The notes beneath the pieces are model-generated. The model was given only the letters and a program-made list of their open reading frames with translations. It did not search any database and had not been told where the DNA came from. The translations under genes were made by a program, and so were the position numbers. 64,000 nucleotides of DNA from Acidimicrobiia bacterium. GTDB lineage: Bacteria > Actinomycetota > Acidimicrobiia > Acidimicrobiales > AC-14. The DNA lies in contig JAHFUR010000007.1 of NCBI GenBank assembly GCA_023264995.1, forward strand, positions 62,001 to 126,000, written 5' to 3'. Below, one piece after another: positions 1 through 7,768 of this stretch (its first letter is position 1; each line of letters starts with the position of its first letter).

Positions 1-297
1 CTCCTGGTAGCGGAGCCGGTCCATGGCGTAGCCGCCGATGAGGATCACCCCGTCGTAGTCGGTCGGGCGGACACTGTCTACCTCGGTCGTGACGGTCACT
101 GTCTCGACGCCGTCGTTCCCGAGGAAGGTCAGCGAGTCCTGGCCCCACAGGTGGCTCACGTAGACAACCTCGTAGCCGTTGGCCGGGAAGAACACGTTGA
201 ACCCTCGGAACTCGGTCTCGTCGAAGTGTGACTCGACGAGTACGGCAACCTTCCCCTGTGCCACCCAGTCCCCTATCGTTCGGTCCCGCCGCAGCAT
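1..297 (-). CDS. DJ-1/PfpI family protein, 3'-truncated by the window edge
   Basis: The first 99 residues of a DJ-1/PfpI (class I glutamine amidotransferase-like) protein can be read from an ATG at 297 to the window edge. After a short lead comes the family's first strand (KVAVLVESHFDETEF), with the conserved Glu after strand 1, then a Rossmann-like alternation ending in a DYDGVILIGGYAMD segment. The nucleophile-elbow Cys lies beyond the edge, so activity cannot be judged. It is divergent from the GMC oxidoreductase with 34 bp between starts. Members act as deglycases, chaperones or proteases; which applies here is unknown. Confidence 0.75.
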   Translation of the reverse strand, partial: MLRRDRTIGDWVAQGKVAVLVESHFDETEFRGFNVFFPANGYEVVYVSHLWGQDSLTFLGNDGVETVTVTTEVDSVRPTDYDGVILIGGYAMDRLRYQE

Positions 298-331
298 ACG
301 TTCGGCAGCCGCTGAAGCGACAGGGGGGCTT

Positions 332-1873
332 GTGTACGACTATGTGATCGTGGGCGGCGGAACGGCGGGTTCCGTGATCGCGGCCCGGCTCACCGAGGAC
401 CCCGGCGTCTCGGTGCTCGTGCTCGAGGCCGGGCCGGATTTCGCGGACGTGGAAAGCCTCCCCCACGACGTCGCCTACGCCTACGCAGTGTCGGTGAAGG
501 ACCACGACTGGGGCTACAGGGCCGAGGCCGTGCCAGGGAGGTACATCGACTACGCCCGAGGCCGGGTGATCGGCGGCTGCTCGTCGATCAACGGCACGAT
601 CGCTCTCAGGGGCATGCCGTCGGACTACGACGAATGGGCCAGCCTCGGCAACGACGAGTGGTCATGGGAGAGGACCCTGCCCTACTTCCTGAAGATCGAG
701 AACGATCAGGACTTTCCCGACCGCGAGTTCCACGGCGACGCCGGCCCGCTGCCGATCGTACGGACCCCTGACGACGAACTGGTACCGCTCCAGAAGGCCT
801 TTCTTCGCGCCTGTGTCGCCAACGGCTTGGACTACGTGGCCGATCACAACGACCCGGCCACCAGCGGCGTCGGGCCGATCCCTATGAACCGCCGCGGTGA
901 GCTGCGGGTCTCGGCGGCCGTCGCTTGGCTGAACCCGGCCCGAGGCCGTCCCAACCTCGAGATCCGCGACCGCTGCCTGGTTAACCGCGTCGTGTTCGAG
1001 GGCGCCCGTGCGACCGGTGTGGAGATCGTCGGCAACGACGGTCGGGCCGAGGTGATCGAGGCGGGCGCCGTGGTCCTGTCCGCCGGCGCACTGGGCTCAC
1101 CCAGCATCCTCTTGCGCTCCGGCGTCGGCCCTACGGCTGAGCTGGACCGCCTCGGGGTCCCGACGGTTCGCGTTGCCCCCGGCGTCGGCGAGAACCTCAC
1201 CGAGCACCAGCAGATCTTCGTCGCCTTCATCCCCAAGGAGGGGGTGACGAACCACTCCCTGCCCGACGTCCAGCTTGTCGTGGATTACACGGCGGCCGGC
1301 AGCGACAAGTTCAACGACATGCAGATCTACTGCGTCAACAAGTTCGGCAAGGAGCGGTTCCCCAAGCTCGAGTCCGTCCTAGGCGACGTGGACCTGCTCT
1401 TCGCGGTCATGCTCGTGCTGAACCGGGCTAAGTCACGGGGCCGTCTCACCCTCGCATCGGCCGACCCGTCGGCGGCCCCCGAGGTGGCGCTGAACTGCTT
1501 CGACCACCCGCACGACATGGAGCGCATCCGAGAGGGACTGAGGCGGTGCTGGGCCATCGGGAACTCTGATGACATCAAGGCGATGTCGGTCGGGATCGCC
1601 GTGCTCAATCAGGAGACCGTCGACGACGACGAGAAGCTCTCGGACTATGTGGCGTCCAACAGCGCCACGATCTGGCACCCTGTGGGCACATGCAAGATGG
1701 GCCCCGCGAGCGACGATATGGCCGTGGTCGACCAGTACGGGCGGGTGCACGGTCTGCAGAACCTGCGTGTGGCTGACGCGTCGATCTTCCCCGAGCACGT
1801 CAGCCGCAACCCCATGTTGACCACCCTCGTCATCGGCGAACGGGTGGCCGAGTGGATCGGGAGCGGTCGGTGA
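332..1873 (+). CDS. GMC-family FAD-dependent oxidoreductase (choline dehydrogenase-like)
   Basis: A 513-aa glucose-methanol-choline oxidoreductase that oxidises an alcohol substrate using FAD. The N-terminus carries the Rossmann dinucleotide motif GGGTAG (residues 8-13) followed by the acidic ribose-binding end LVLEAG. The C-terminal GMC_oxred_C domain holds the catalytic pair: His449 in WHPVGTCKMG and Asn493 in SRNPMLT. The GTG at 332 was chosen because a G-rich Shine-Dalgarno-like run (322-328) precedes it and the FAD motif begins at once; the frame is open upstream to 179, but that part overlaps the divergent PfpI gene. The stop overlaps the next start (GTGA), so it is coupled to the SnoaL-like gene. 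The substrate is not evident. Confidence 0.9.
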   Translation: MYDYVIVGGGTAGSVIAARLTEDPGVSVLVLEAGPDFADVESLPHDVAYAYAVSVKDHDWGYRAEAVPGRYIDYARGRVIGGCSSINGTIALRGMPSDYDEWASLGNDEWSWERTLPYFLKIENDQDFPDREFHGDAGPLPIVRTPDDELVPLQKAFLRACVANGLDYVADHNDPATSGVGPIPMNRRGELRVSAAVAWLNPARGRPNLEIRDRCLVNRVVFEGARATGVEIVGNDGRAEVIEAGAVVLSAGALGSPSILLRSGVGPTAELDRLGVPTVRVAPGVGENLTEHQQIFVAFIPKEGVTNHSLPDVQLVVDYTAAGSDKFNDMQIYCVNKFGKERFPKLESVLGDVDLLFAVMLVLNRAKSRGRLTLASADPSAAPEVALNCFDHPHDMERIREGLRRCWAIGNSDDIKAMSVGIAVLNQETVDDDEKLSDYVASNSATIWHPVGTCKMGPASDDMAVVDQYGRVHGLQNLRVADASIFPEHVSRNPMLTTLVIGERVAEWIGSGR

Positions 1874-2319
1874 GCCAGGCCCTCGGTGCGGAGCGGTCCC
1901 TCGCCCGACGCTACTTCGAGGACATCTTCAACGCGGGAGAGCTCGCGGTGACCGACGAGATCCTCGATCCCGACATCTCCTTCATCGGCCCGATCACCCC
2001 GGAGGGCATCGACGGCATCGACGCGTACAAGCGCTTCGCCCGTGGATGGTACGAAGGGTTCCCCGACCGCCACTTCGAGCTGCTAGAGGAATGGGTCGAC
2101 GGCGACCGGATCGCCGCACTGTTCCGCATCACCGGCACCCACTGGGGCGAGTTCATGGGCCAGGCGGCGACCGGGAACACAATCGACGTGAAGGGCATGA
2201 ACTTCTTTCAGATCGGGCACGGGAAGATCCGCTCGATCCAGGTCTTCTTCAACCCACTCCACCTCTTGGAGCCCGTCGGGTTGGCGAAATCGAGGAACGC
2301 CCTGGAGCTTGGCCGGTAG
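1870..2319 (+). CDS. SnoaL-like ester cyclase/isomerase-fold protein
   Basis: A protein of about 149 aa of the SnoaL/NTF2-like fold, with the typical helical start (ARRYFEDIFNAGELAVTDEIL), the strand-helix pattern YKRFARGWYEGFPDRHFELLE and a terminal curved sheet (GMNFFQIGHGKIRSIQVFF). Such proteins cyclise or isomerise polyketide-like or ester substrates. The GTG at 1870 overlaps the upstream stop (GTGA) and follows GGGAG at 1859 with 6-nt spacing; an in-frame ATG at 1852 is the alternative. The neighbours suggest a small catabolic or tailoring operon with the GMC enzyme and the ABM protein. Confidence 0.8.
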   Translation: MSQALGAERSLARRYFEDIFNAGELAVTDEILDPDISFIGPITPEGIDGIDAYKRFARGWYEGFPDRHFELLEEWVDGDRIAALFRITGTHWGEFMGQAATGNTIDVKGMNFFQIGHGKIRSIQVFFNPLHLLEPVGLAKSRNALELGR

Positions 2320-2365
2320 TTCATCGTTTCGTCCGACGAAGTCAACGAGGAAGGGAACACACGCC

Positions 2366-2671
2366 ATGGAACAGGACATCACCATCGTGTTCGCGTTTCT
2401 TCACGCCGCGCCCGGCTACGAGGATCGCGTCCGCGAAGAGCTGTCGAAGGTCGTGACCGAAACGCTCAAGGAGCCGGGCTGCCTGAAGTTCGTCGCGCAC
2501 CAGTCCGTCGAGCGCCCGGCGGAGTTCGTCGTCTATGAGCACTGGCGCGAGCGGGAGGATGTGGACAAGCACATCGCGCTGCCTCATGTGCAGCACTTCA
2601 TGAAGTTGGGGGAGGAGATCTTCTCCGAGCCCGTGCGTGTGACGTTCTGGAACGGAGTGGAACCGACTTAG
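2366..2671 (+). CDS. ABM-domain quinol monooxygenase-like protein
   Basis: A 101-aa antibiotic-biosynthesis-monooxygenase (dimeric ferredoxin-fold) protein of the YgiN type: an initial strand DITIVFAFLHAAPGYEDRV, helix ELSKVVTETLKEPGC, then FVVYEHWREREDVDKHI. These cofactor-free enzymes oxidise quinols or aromatic intermediates. The ATG at 2366 has GAGGAAGGG (2348-2356) at good distance and removes 19 non-homologous residues of the longer frame. It lies 46 bp after the SnoaL-like gene on the same strand, the probable third member of that operon. Confidence 0.8.
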   Translation: MEQDITIVFAFLHAAPGYEDRVREELSKVVTETLKEPGCLKFVAHQSVERPAEFVVYEHWREREDVDKHIALPHVQHFMKLGEEIFSEPVRVTFWNGVEPT

Positions 2672-2758
2672 CTCAGAAGAACGCTCGTCATCCTGCCTCC
2701 CTTCCCGGACGGGTGCCGGCAACGGGGCGTCGAGTTCATCGGGAAGCTTCACCAAGGT

Positions 2759-3391
2759 TCAGTGACTGGCGCCGAAGAGCCGCAGGAACGCGACGGCCGC
2801 GCCCTCGACCCTCAGCCTTCCGGCGCGTTGGGCTTCGTCGACGGTGAGCCCGGTGAAGACCAGCTCCTCGAGGGTGGCCGGGTCGGTGTCGAGCACGATG
2901 TCCGCCTCGCGGGCGGCGCCGCGGGCGATGTCGATCGTGCCGTCGTCGACGGAGAGGCGGAAGGCGCCGGCGGCGAACCGGATCTCGGCGACGAGGTGGG
3001 CCCCTCTCGCCGCGTCGGGGTTGAAGAAGTTCTTCAGGGCGAGCATGGCCGCATCGCACCCAACGGGCGATCCCGGGGAGAAGGACGGAGATCCAGCGCC
3101 CCACCTCTGCAACCCCATCAGGATGGGCTCCAGATCAGCGCCCCACTCGGTCAGCTCGTAGACGTTGGCGGACGCGGGAGGCGGCAGGCGCCGCCGACGC
3201 ACCACGCCCGCCTCCTCCAGCTCCCGGAGCCGTTGGGTCAGCACATTTGGGCTGCTCTGCGGCAGGCCGGCGTGCAGGTCGCCGAATCGCTTGGGGCCAA
3301 AGAGCAGGTCGCGCACGATGAGCAGCGCCCAGCGTTCCCCTACGACGTCGAGGGCGTGGGCGGAGGTGCATCCGTCGGCGTAGGTCCTCAT
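2759..3391 (-). CDS. HxlR-family winged-helix regulator with C-terminal SCP2-like domain
   Basis: A 210-aa regulator. Residues about 1-95 form an HxlR DNA-binding domain (CTSAHALDVVGERWALLIVRDLLFGPKRFGDL, then LTQRLRELEEAGVVRRRR). Residues about 115-205 look like an SCP2/sterol-carrier-type ligand domain (DGTIDIARGAAREADIVLDTDPATLEELVFTGLTVDEA). Plain HxlR proteins are about 110-150 aa, so this is a two-domain regulator likely to sense a hydrophobic ligand. It is divergent from the MFS transporter across 69 bp that contain an inverted repeat over the pump's -10 box, so it probably represses the pump. A TAGGCT box 6 nt before the ATG suggests a leaderless mRNA. Confidence 0.85.
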   Translation of the reverse strand: MRTYADGCTSAHALDVVGERWALLIVRDLLFGPKRFGDLHAGLPQSSPNVLTQRLRELEEAGVVRRRRLPPPASANVYELTEWGADLEPILMGLQRWGAGSPSFSPGSPVGCDAAMLALKNFFNPDAARGAHLVAEIRFAAGAFRLSVDDGTIDIARGAAREADIVLDTDPATLEELVFTGLTVDEAQRAGRLRVEGAAVAFLRLFGASH

Positions 3392-3397
3392 GGCGAC

Positions 3398-3403
3398 AGC
3401 CTA
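3398..3403 (-). promoter_or_regulatory. -10 box for the HxlR regulator (leaderless)
   Basis: On the minus strand TAGGCT fits TANNNT and ends 6 nt before the ATG at 3391, which places the transcription start at or next to the start codon. No Shine-Dalgarno sequence is present, in agreement. The -35 region is weak. Confidence 0.4.
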
Positions 3404-3424
3404 TCCAAGATCCGCGCTATGCAC

Positions 3425-3460
3425 TTGCAGTGTCGCGACTAACACTCCTAAAATAGGAGC
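3425..3460 (+). promoter_or_regulatory. MFS gene promoter with inverted-repeat operator over the -10
   Basis: TTGCAG at 3425-3430 and TAAAAT at 3449-3454 are separated by 18 bp, and 6 nt later comes the ATG at 3461, so the mRNA should be leaderless. The inverted repeat CTCCTA-AAA-TAGGAG (3445-3459) is perfect and centred on the -10. A second inverted repeat, AGTGT/ACACT (3429-3433, 3442-3446), overlaps the spacer. Binding by the divergent HxlR protein would block the promoter. The AGGAG beside the ATG is too close to act as a ribosome site and is better read as an operator arm. Confidence 0.55.
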
Positions 3461-4684
3461 ATGATCGCTCGGCAACCCGTGTACCGTCGACTGGCGCCGC
3501 TGATCGCGGCGTCATTCACGGGCAGCTTCTGGCTGTGGGTGCCGGTGGAGAAGCTCTTCCTGTCCCAAATCGGCTTCACGGCTCAGACCATCGGCCTGAT
3601 GGCGGCCGCGTACTCCGCCACCGTGCCGCTGCTCGACGTGCCGTCGGCCCTTCTCGCCGACCGGTGGAGCCGCCGGGGCGTGCTGTGTATCGGCAATGTG
3701 AGCGCGTTCTTCGCGTGCATCGTCGGGGGCCTCAGCCACAACGTCGGGACCTACCTGATGGCTGCCGTCCTCCTCGGCGTCTACTTCGCCATGCAGTCCG
3801 GCACGTTCGACGCCATCGTGTACGACACCGTTCTAGAGGAGACGGGTGGCAGCGACCAGTTCGAGAAGGTGCTGGGCCGCGTCCGCATCTTCGAAAGCGT
3901 GGCATTGGTGCTCGGCGCTCTCGGCGGCGGCCTGATGGCCTCGGCGACGTCGCCGCGGGCGACTTACTTCGCCACGGCGCCGTTGCTGCTCGTGTCGACC
4001 GCGTGCCTGTTCTCGTTCCGTGAGCCGCGTCTTCACGCCGAGCGCACCGCAGGTTCGCTCCGCCGGCACGTGCGGTTGGCGGCCGGCGCAGTGCGTGGCA
4101 AGCATCTTCTCCCGATTGCCGGGCTGCTGGTGCTCACCACCATGCTGACCCAGGCCGTCTTCGAGTTCGGCCCCCTGTGGTTGGTCGATGCCCACACGTC
4201 GGCCGGCGCCTTCGGCCCGGCGTGGGCCGCACTGGTCGCCGCACTCGGCCTCGGCGGCGCCCTTGCCGGCCGCCTGCGGCTCCGGTCCCTGGCCACCCAG
4301 GCGCTGGTTGCCGTGCTGCTCGTAGGCGCCGCCGCCGTGCTCCTCGTGTCCGATTACGTCGTGGTCATCACGACGGTGCAGGTCATCACGGCCACGCTGT
4401 CCGTCGCGCTCGGCATCCTGTTCACCCGTCAACTGCACGACGCGGTGCCCTCCGACGTCCGCACCGGCGTCGCCTCCGGCCTCAGCACGTTCACATGGGT
4501 GATCTTTCTGCCGTTCGCGTTGGGCTTCGGCGTTGTCAGCCAGCGCCTCGGGATCCATGCGGCCGGCTGGCTGCTGGTCGGCTTGGCGGTTGCGATCGGA
4601 GGCCTGCTTCTCGGCGCTGGCCGCCTGCCAGCGCCGTCGGTGCCAGCCGTCGGGGCCGACCCGGGCCTCGAGCTGGCCGCGTAA
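3461..4684 (+). CDS. MFS transporter
   Basis: A 407-aa major facilitator with about 12 predicted membrane helices. The loop after helix 2 carries the family's motif A in the form LLADRWSRRGVLCIGN. The second half starts after a basic central loop (REPRLHAERTAGSLRRHVRLAA). No substrate signature is visible; drug or metabolite efflux is likely from the divergent HxlR regulator, a common partner of inducible pumps. The ATG at 3461 agrees with the promoter geometry. Confidence 0.85.
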   Translation: MIARQPVYRRLAPLIAASFTGSFWLWVPVEKLFLSQIGFTAQTIGLMAAAYSATVPLLDVPSALLADRWSRRGVLCIGNVSAFFACIVGGLSHNVGTYLMAAVLLGVYFAMQSGTFDAIVYDTVLEETGGSDQFEKVLGRVRIFESVALVLGALGGGLMASATSPRATYFATAPLLLVSTACLFSFREPRLHAERTAGSLRRHVRLAAGAVRGKHLLPIAGLLVLTTMLTQAVFEFGPLWLVDAHTSAGAFGPAWAALVAALGLGGALAGRLRLRSLATQALVAVLLVGAAAVLLVSDYVVVITTVQVITATLSVALGILFTRQLHDAVPSDVRTGVASGLSTFTWVIFLPFALGFGVVSQRLGIHAAGWLLVGLAVAIGGLLLGAGRLPAPSVPAVGADPGLELAA

Positions 4685-4824
4685 CCAGTGGGGCAGTATC
4701 TGCGAAGGGGCGGGCGTTGTCGGTACCCTGACCCTCCGTCGTTCCCAGTGAGGCCGACGATGTCATCGTCGCCAGAGGCTGACGCCGTACAGAGAGGATC
4801 TTCGGCCCGCCCGCGCTCGCAGTC

Positions 4825-6045
4825 TCACACCTCCCCGGCCTGCCTGCCGGCGGCCTGGCCGATGATCCGGCCGATGTTCCGGGGCGCGAAGTACTCGGCG
4901 GGTGACACGGTGCCCGCGGCCACACTGGCGAACCCGTCCATGGCCTCCTGGTTGCCGTAGACCGCGCCCAACAACTGCTGCATCTCCGGAGGGGGCGGCT
5001 CGAGGGTAGCCAGCTGCGTGGTGAACTCATAGATGGGGATGACCTGGCTGTCCCGGGTCTGCTGGTAGGCGGCCATTGCTTCGTCATACGGCCGTCCGCC
5101 GCCGAGGGCCTCGTCGATGGCGGTGGCACACAGCTCGGCGTCACGGAATGCGTCGGTGATGCCCTGGGCCGTGATCGGGTCTCGGGTGTACCCGGCGTCG
5201 CCCACCAACGCCCAGCCCGGCCCGAACGGTCGTCTGAAGAAGTTGGGTACCCCGCCGCCGGTGAACCGGTCCTCCCGGGTTGCCGCCCGCACGCGTTCGG
5301 CGAACTCGGGGGCCGAGTCGAACGTACTCAGGTAGTTGCTCTCCACGTCGGACTTGTACGCCGACGCCTCGGCGTGGGGCCAGCCGACAACGACCATGGT
5401 GAGCCCGTCGTTGGTCGGTGCCGCTCCCCAACCGCGGTGAGGGCGGATCACGCTCTCGAAGCCGGCGACGGGTAGGTCGCTCCAGTAGGTGTAGTAGCCC
5501 CACAGGAGCTCCGGCTTCTCGTTGTACTGCTCGGGCTGAACGGCTCTCGCCACGAGGGAGTTGCGGCCGTCGGCGCCGATGACCACCTTGGCCCGCTCGA
5601 CGACTGTCTGGCGACCCTCGTCGTGGCCGCGGATCCCTATGACAGCGCCGTCCTCGAAGACGAGCTCGTCGACGGTGAACCGCTCCCGGACCTCGGCCCC
5701 GGCCCGCGCCGCGGCATCCAGCAGGATCTTGTCGAGGATGGTCCGGCGCGGTGCGTACGCCGCGGCGTTCCCGTCCACGGGTCGCGGCGTGCCAGCGATC
5801 GTGAAGGGGCCGAAGTCGAAGGAGTAGACGTCGAAGGGCGGGCAGCCGGAGGCCACGACGTCGTCGAAGAGCCCCCAGCGTCGGAGCGCCGCCATCCCCG
5901 GGGCGTGGACCACGTGGGTCGACACCGTGTCGCTCGGGAACGTTGCTCGGTCCACGACAAGCACGCGGTATCCCTTCTGGGAGAGCAGCATGGCGGTCGG
6001 CGATCCCGCACATCTCGCCCCCACCACGATCGCGTCATACTCCAT
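4825..6045 (-). CDS. FAD-dependent oxidoreductase (geranylgeranyl-reductase/PHBH-like)
   Basis: A 406-aa flavoprotein of the group that includes geranylgeranyl reductases, p-hydroxybenzoate-hydroxylase-like monooxygenases and halogenases. The N-terminal dinucleotide fold is YDAIVVGARCAGSPTAML with the acidic/basic end VLVVDRATFPSDTVSTH. A second FAD contact, ALVGDAGYTRDP, is in the C-terminal third, and VVIGADGRNSLVARAV is the middle GADG motif. It stands alone between the convergent MFS gene and a divergent region. The substrate is unknown. Confidence 0.85.
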   Translation of the reverse strand: MEYDAIVVGARCAGSPTAMLLSQKGYRVLVVDRATFPSDTVSTHVVHAPGMAALRRWGLFDDVVASGCPPFDVYSFDFGPFTIAGTPRPVDGNAAAYAPRRTILDKILLDAAARAGAEVRERFTVDELVFEDGAVIGIRGHDEGRQTVVERAKVVIGADGRNSLVARAVQPEQYNEKPELLWGYYTYWSDLPVAGFESVIRPHRGWGAAPTNDGLTMVVVGWPHAEASAYKSDVESNYLSTFDSAPEFAERVRAATREDRFTGGGVPNFFRRPFGPGWALVGDAGYTRDPITAQGITDAFRDAELCATAIDEALGGGRPYDEAMAAYQQTRDSQVIPIYEFTTQLATLEPPPPEMQQLLGAVYGNQEAMDGFASVAAGTVSPAEYFAPRNIGRIIGQAAGRQAGEV

Positions 6046-6146
6046 TGCCGTCCCCTCGTGTCGTCGGATGTCCTAGATCATCGCAGTCCAGCACGTCGCG
6101 GCGGCGTTACTGCGGTGGACAGGGACGTTCTCTCGCGGCTGCGCCA

Positions 6147-6287
6147 GAGCTCGTCTGGGCCGATGAAAAGGCAGGAAAGATTCTTTACCTGGTTGACGCA
6201 CCGGATGCGGAAACCGCGAACAGTGTCCACCGCGAAGCTCACGGCTTGGTCGCTGACGAAATCTATGAGGTGACCGAACACTCCTGA
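6147..6287 (+). pseudogene. Remnant of a DUF4242 (SCO4226-type) protein
   Basis: Forty-six in-frame residues before a TGA at 6285 match the C-terminal half of small DUF4242 proteins: WADEKAGKILYLVDAPDAE followed by NSVHREAHGLVADEIYEV. The N-terminal half, with the start and first strands, is absent; upstream sequence in this frame resembles nothing. Codons here (AAG GCA GGA AAG ATT CTT TAC) are AT-richer than in the neighbours, which suggests relaxed selection or foreign origin. Recognition of the family is from memory. Confidence 0.5.
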
Positions 6288-6403
6288 GCGAGCGACGGTG
6301 GGTGAGGCCACCCGAACTCCGAAAGGCTCGGCGCGGGTACCATCCTCGCCGTTGTGCCGGCAGCTTTCCTGTCGTGGCGAAGCAGGCACGAAGGGAGAGG
6401 GCA

Positions 6404-7204
6404 GTGACCGAGTACGCCTTGAAGCTGAGCGAGGCCGAGCTGGCGCGGTACCAGTTCATGGCCGAGAGCGCCGCCCGGGCGGAAGCCGACCTGTGGGCGG
6501 CCGCCGGCGTGGCCGAGGGTGCCGCGGTGGCGGATATCGGTTGCGGTCCGGGTGCTGTGTCGGCGGTCCTCGGGCGCATGGTCGGGCCCAGCGGGTCGGT
6601 CCTGGCCGTCGACCGCGACCCCGATGTGGTCGATGCGGCTCGCCTGACGGCCGGGCGGGCGGGGGTCGACAACGTGACCTTCGGCGTCGGTGTCGCTGAG
6701 GACACCGGCCTCCCGTCCAGTTCCGTCGACCTCGTGATGGTCCGCCACGTGCTGGCCCATAACGGGTCTCGTGAGCAGGCCATCGTCGACCACGCCGCAA
6801 CGCTGGTCCGCCCCGGCGGCGCCGTCTACCTCGTGGACATCGACATGCCGGCGTTCCGGCTGCGCCCGGACGATGAGGACCTCGCCGACCTCAGCGGGCG
6901 CTACCAGGAGTGGCACGCGCAACAGGGCAACGACCTCAGCGTCGGGCTTCGCCTCGGCGAGCTGCTCGTGGGGGCGGGCCTCGTCGATGTGGAACACCAC
7001 GGCCGCTACCTGATCTTCCCGGTCGCGCCCGGGTCCCGCCCGCCGGGCTGGGCCGCCCGCGATGCGCTGGCTGCCGCGGGCTTGGCCACGCAGGAGGACA
7101 TCGAGCGATGGGAGGGCGCGTTCGGGCGGTTCGACGAGCTGGAGCCCCGGCCGACGACGTTCGTCTCGCAGTTCGTCGCATTCGGCCGGCGTCCGGCGGG
7201 CTGA
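6404..7204 (+). CDS. Class I SAM-dependent methyltransferase
   Basis: A 266-aa methyltransferase of the UbiE/Methyltransf_11 type. Motif I is VADIGCGPGAVSAVL, motif II ends in VDRDP, and a late VRPGGAVYLVDID matches motif III/post-III. The acceptor is not deducible. The GTG at 6404 was chosen because GGGAGAGGG lies at 6393-6401; the 34 codons upstream in the open frame are Arg-rich and unlike the family. Confidence 0.85.
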   Translation: MTEYALKLSEAELARYQFMAESAARAEADLWAAAGVAEGAAVADIGCGPGAVSAVLGRMVGPSGSVLAVDRDPDVVDAARLTAGRAGVDNVTFGVGVAEDTGLPSSSVDLVMVRHVLAHNGSREQAIVDHAATLVRPGGAVYLVDIDMPAFRLRPDDEDLADLSGRYQEWHAQQGNDLSVGLRLGELLVGAGLVDVEHHGRYLIFPVAPGSRPPGWAARDALAAAGLATQEDIERWEGAFGRFDELEPRPTTFVSQFVAFGRRPAG

Positions 7205-7212
7205 CCGGGGGG

Positions 7213-7254
7213 GCACTGCTCGGAGGGCCGCTGCTCTTGCAGGAGAAGCAGTGC
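7213..7254 (+). terminator. Stem-loop after the methyltransferase gene
   Basis: GCACTGCT (7213-7220) pairs perfectly with AGCAGTGC (7247-7254), 9 bp after the methyltransferase stop. A smaller internal pairing of CTGCT with AGCAG is an alternative. There is no T tract, as is usual in such genomes. Confidence 0.4.
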
Positions 7255-7315
7255 GCGCGGCAGAGGCGGGGTCAGCTCTCTTCACGAACAGCCTGCAGAG
7301 TGCGACAGTTGCATC

Positions 7316-7765
7316 ATGACGAACAGCCTTGACGCGTTCACCCGTATCGCTGCCACCGATCACTTCCTGGCCGTCGTCGCCGTGGCGCGCCCGGATGGGT
7401 CAGTGCAGACCTCCGTCGTCAACGCCGGGGTGCTGGAGCACCCGCTCACAGGCGAGCTGGTGGTTGGTCTCGTTGCCCAGGGCGGGGCCGCCAAGCTAGG
7501 ACTTCTACGCCGCAATGGCCGAGCCAGCCTGACCGTCTACCACGACTGGCGGTGGTCGTCCGTGGAGGGGCCCGCCGAGCTGATCGGCCCCGACGACCCT
7601 CCCGGCGGACCGGTCGACGGGATCAACCTCCCGGTGCTCCTCCGGGCGATCTTCACCTCCGCCGGCGGGGCCCATGACGACTGGGACACGTACGACCGGG
7701 TCATGGTCGAGGAGCGCCGCACTGCGGTGCTCGTGCACCCGGAGCGGGTCGCCGGTTCGGGGTGA
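7316..7765 (+). CDS. Pyridoxamine 5'-phosphate oxidase-like (FMN/F420 split-barrel) protein
   Basis: A 149-aa split-barrel protein of the PNPOx-like family, often F420- or FMN-dependent reductases in actinobacteria. Seen are VAVARPDGSVQTSVVNAGVLEHPLTGELVVG (first strands and cofactor loop), KLGLLRRNGRASLTV and the C-terminal GGAHDDWDTYDRVMVEERRTAVLV. The gene at 16528-16998 is a clear paralogue with the same SVVN, LRR/LRA and HDDW-TYDRV blocks. Its end lies 3 bp from the convergent GlxA gene. Substrate unknown. Confidence 0.8.
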   Translation: MTNSLDAFTRIAATDHFLAVVAVARPDGSVQTSVVNAGVLEHPLTGELVVGLVAQGGAAKLGLLRRNGRASLTVYHDWRWSSVEGPAELIGPDDPPGGPVDGINLPVLLRAIFTSAGGAHDDWDTYDRVMVEERRTAVLVHPERVAGSG

Positions 7766-7768
7766 GGT

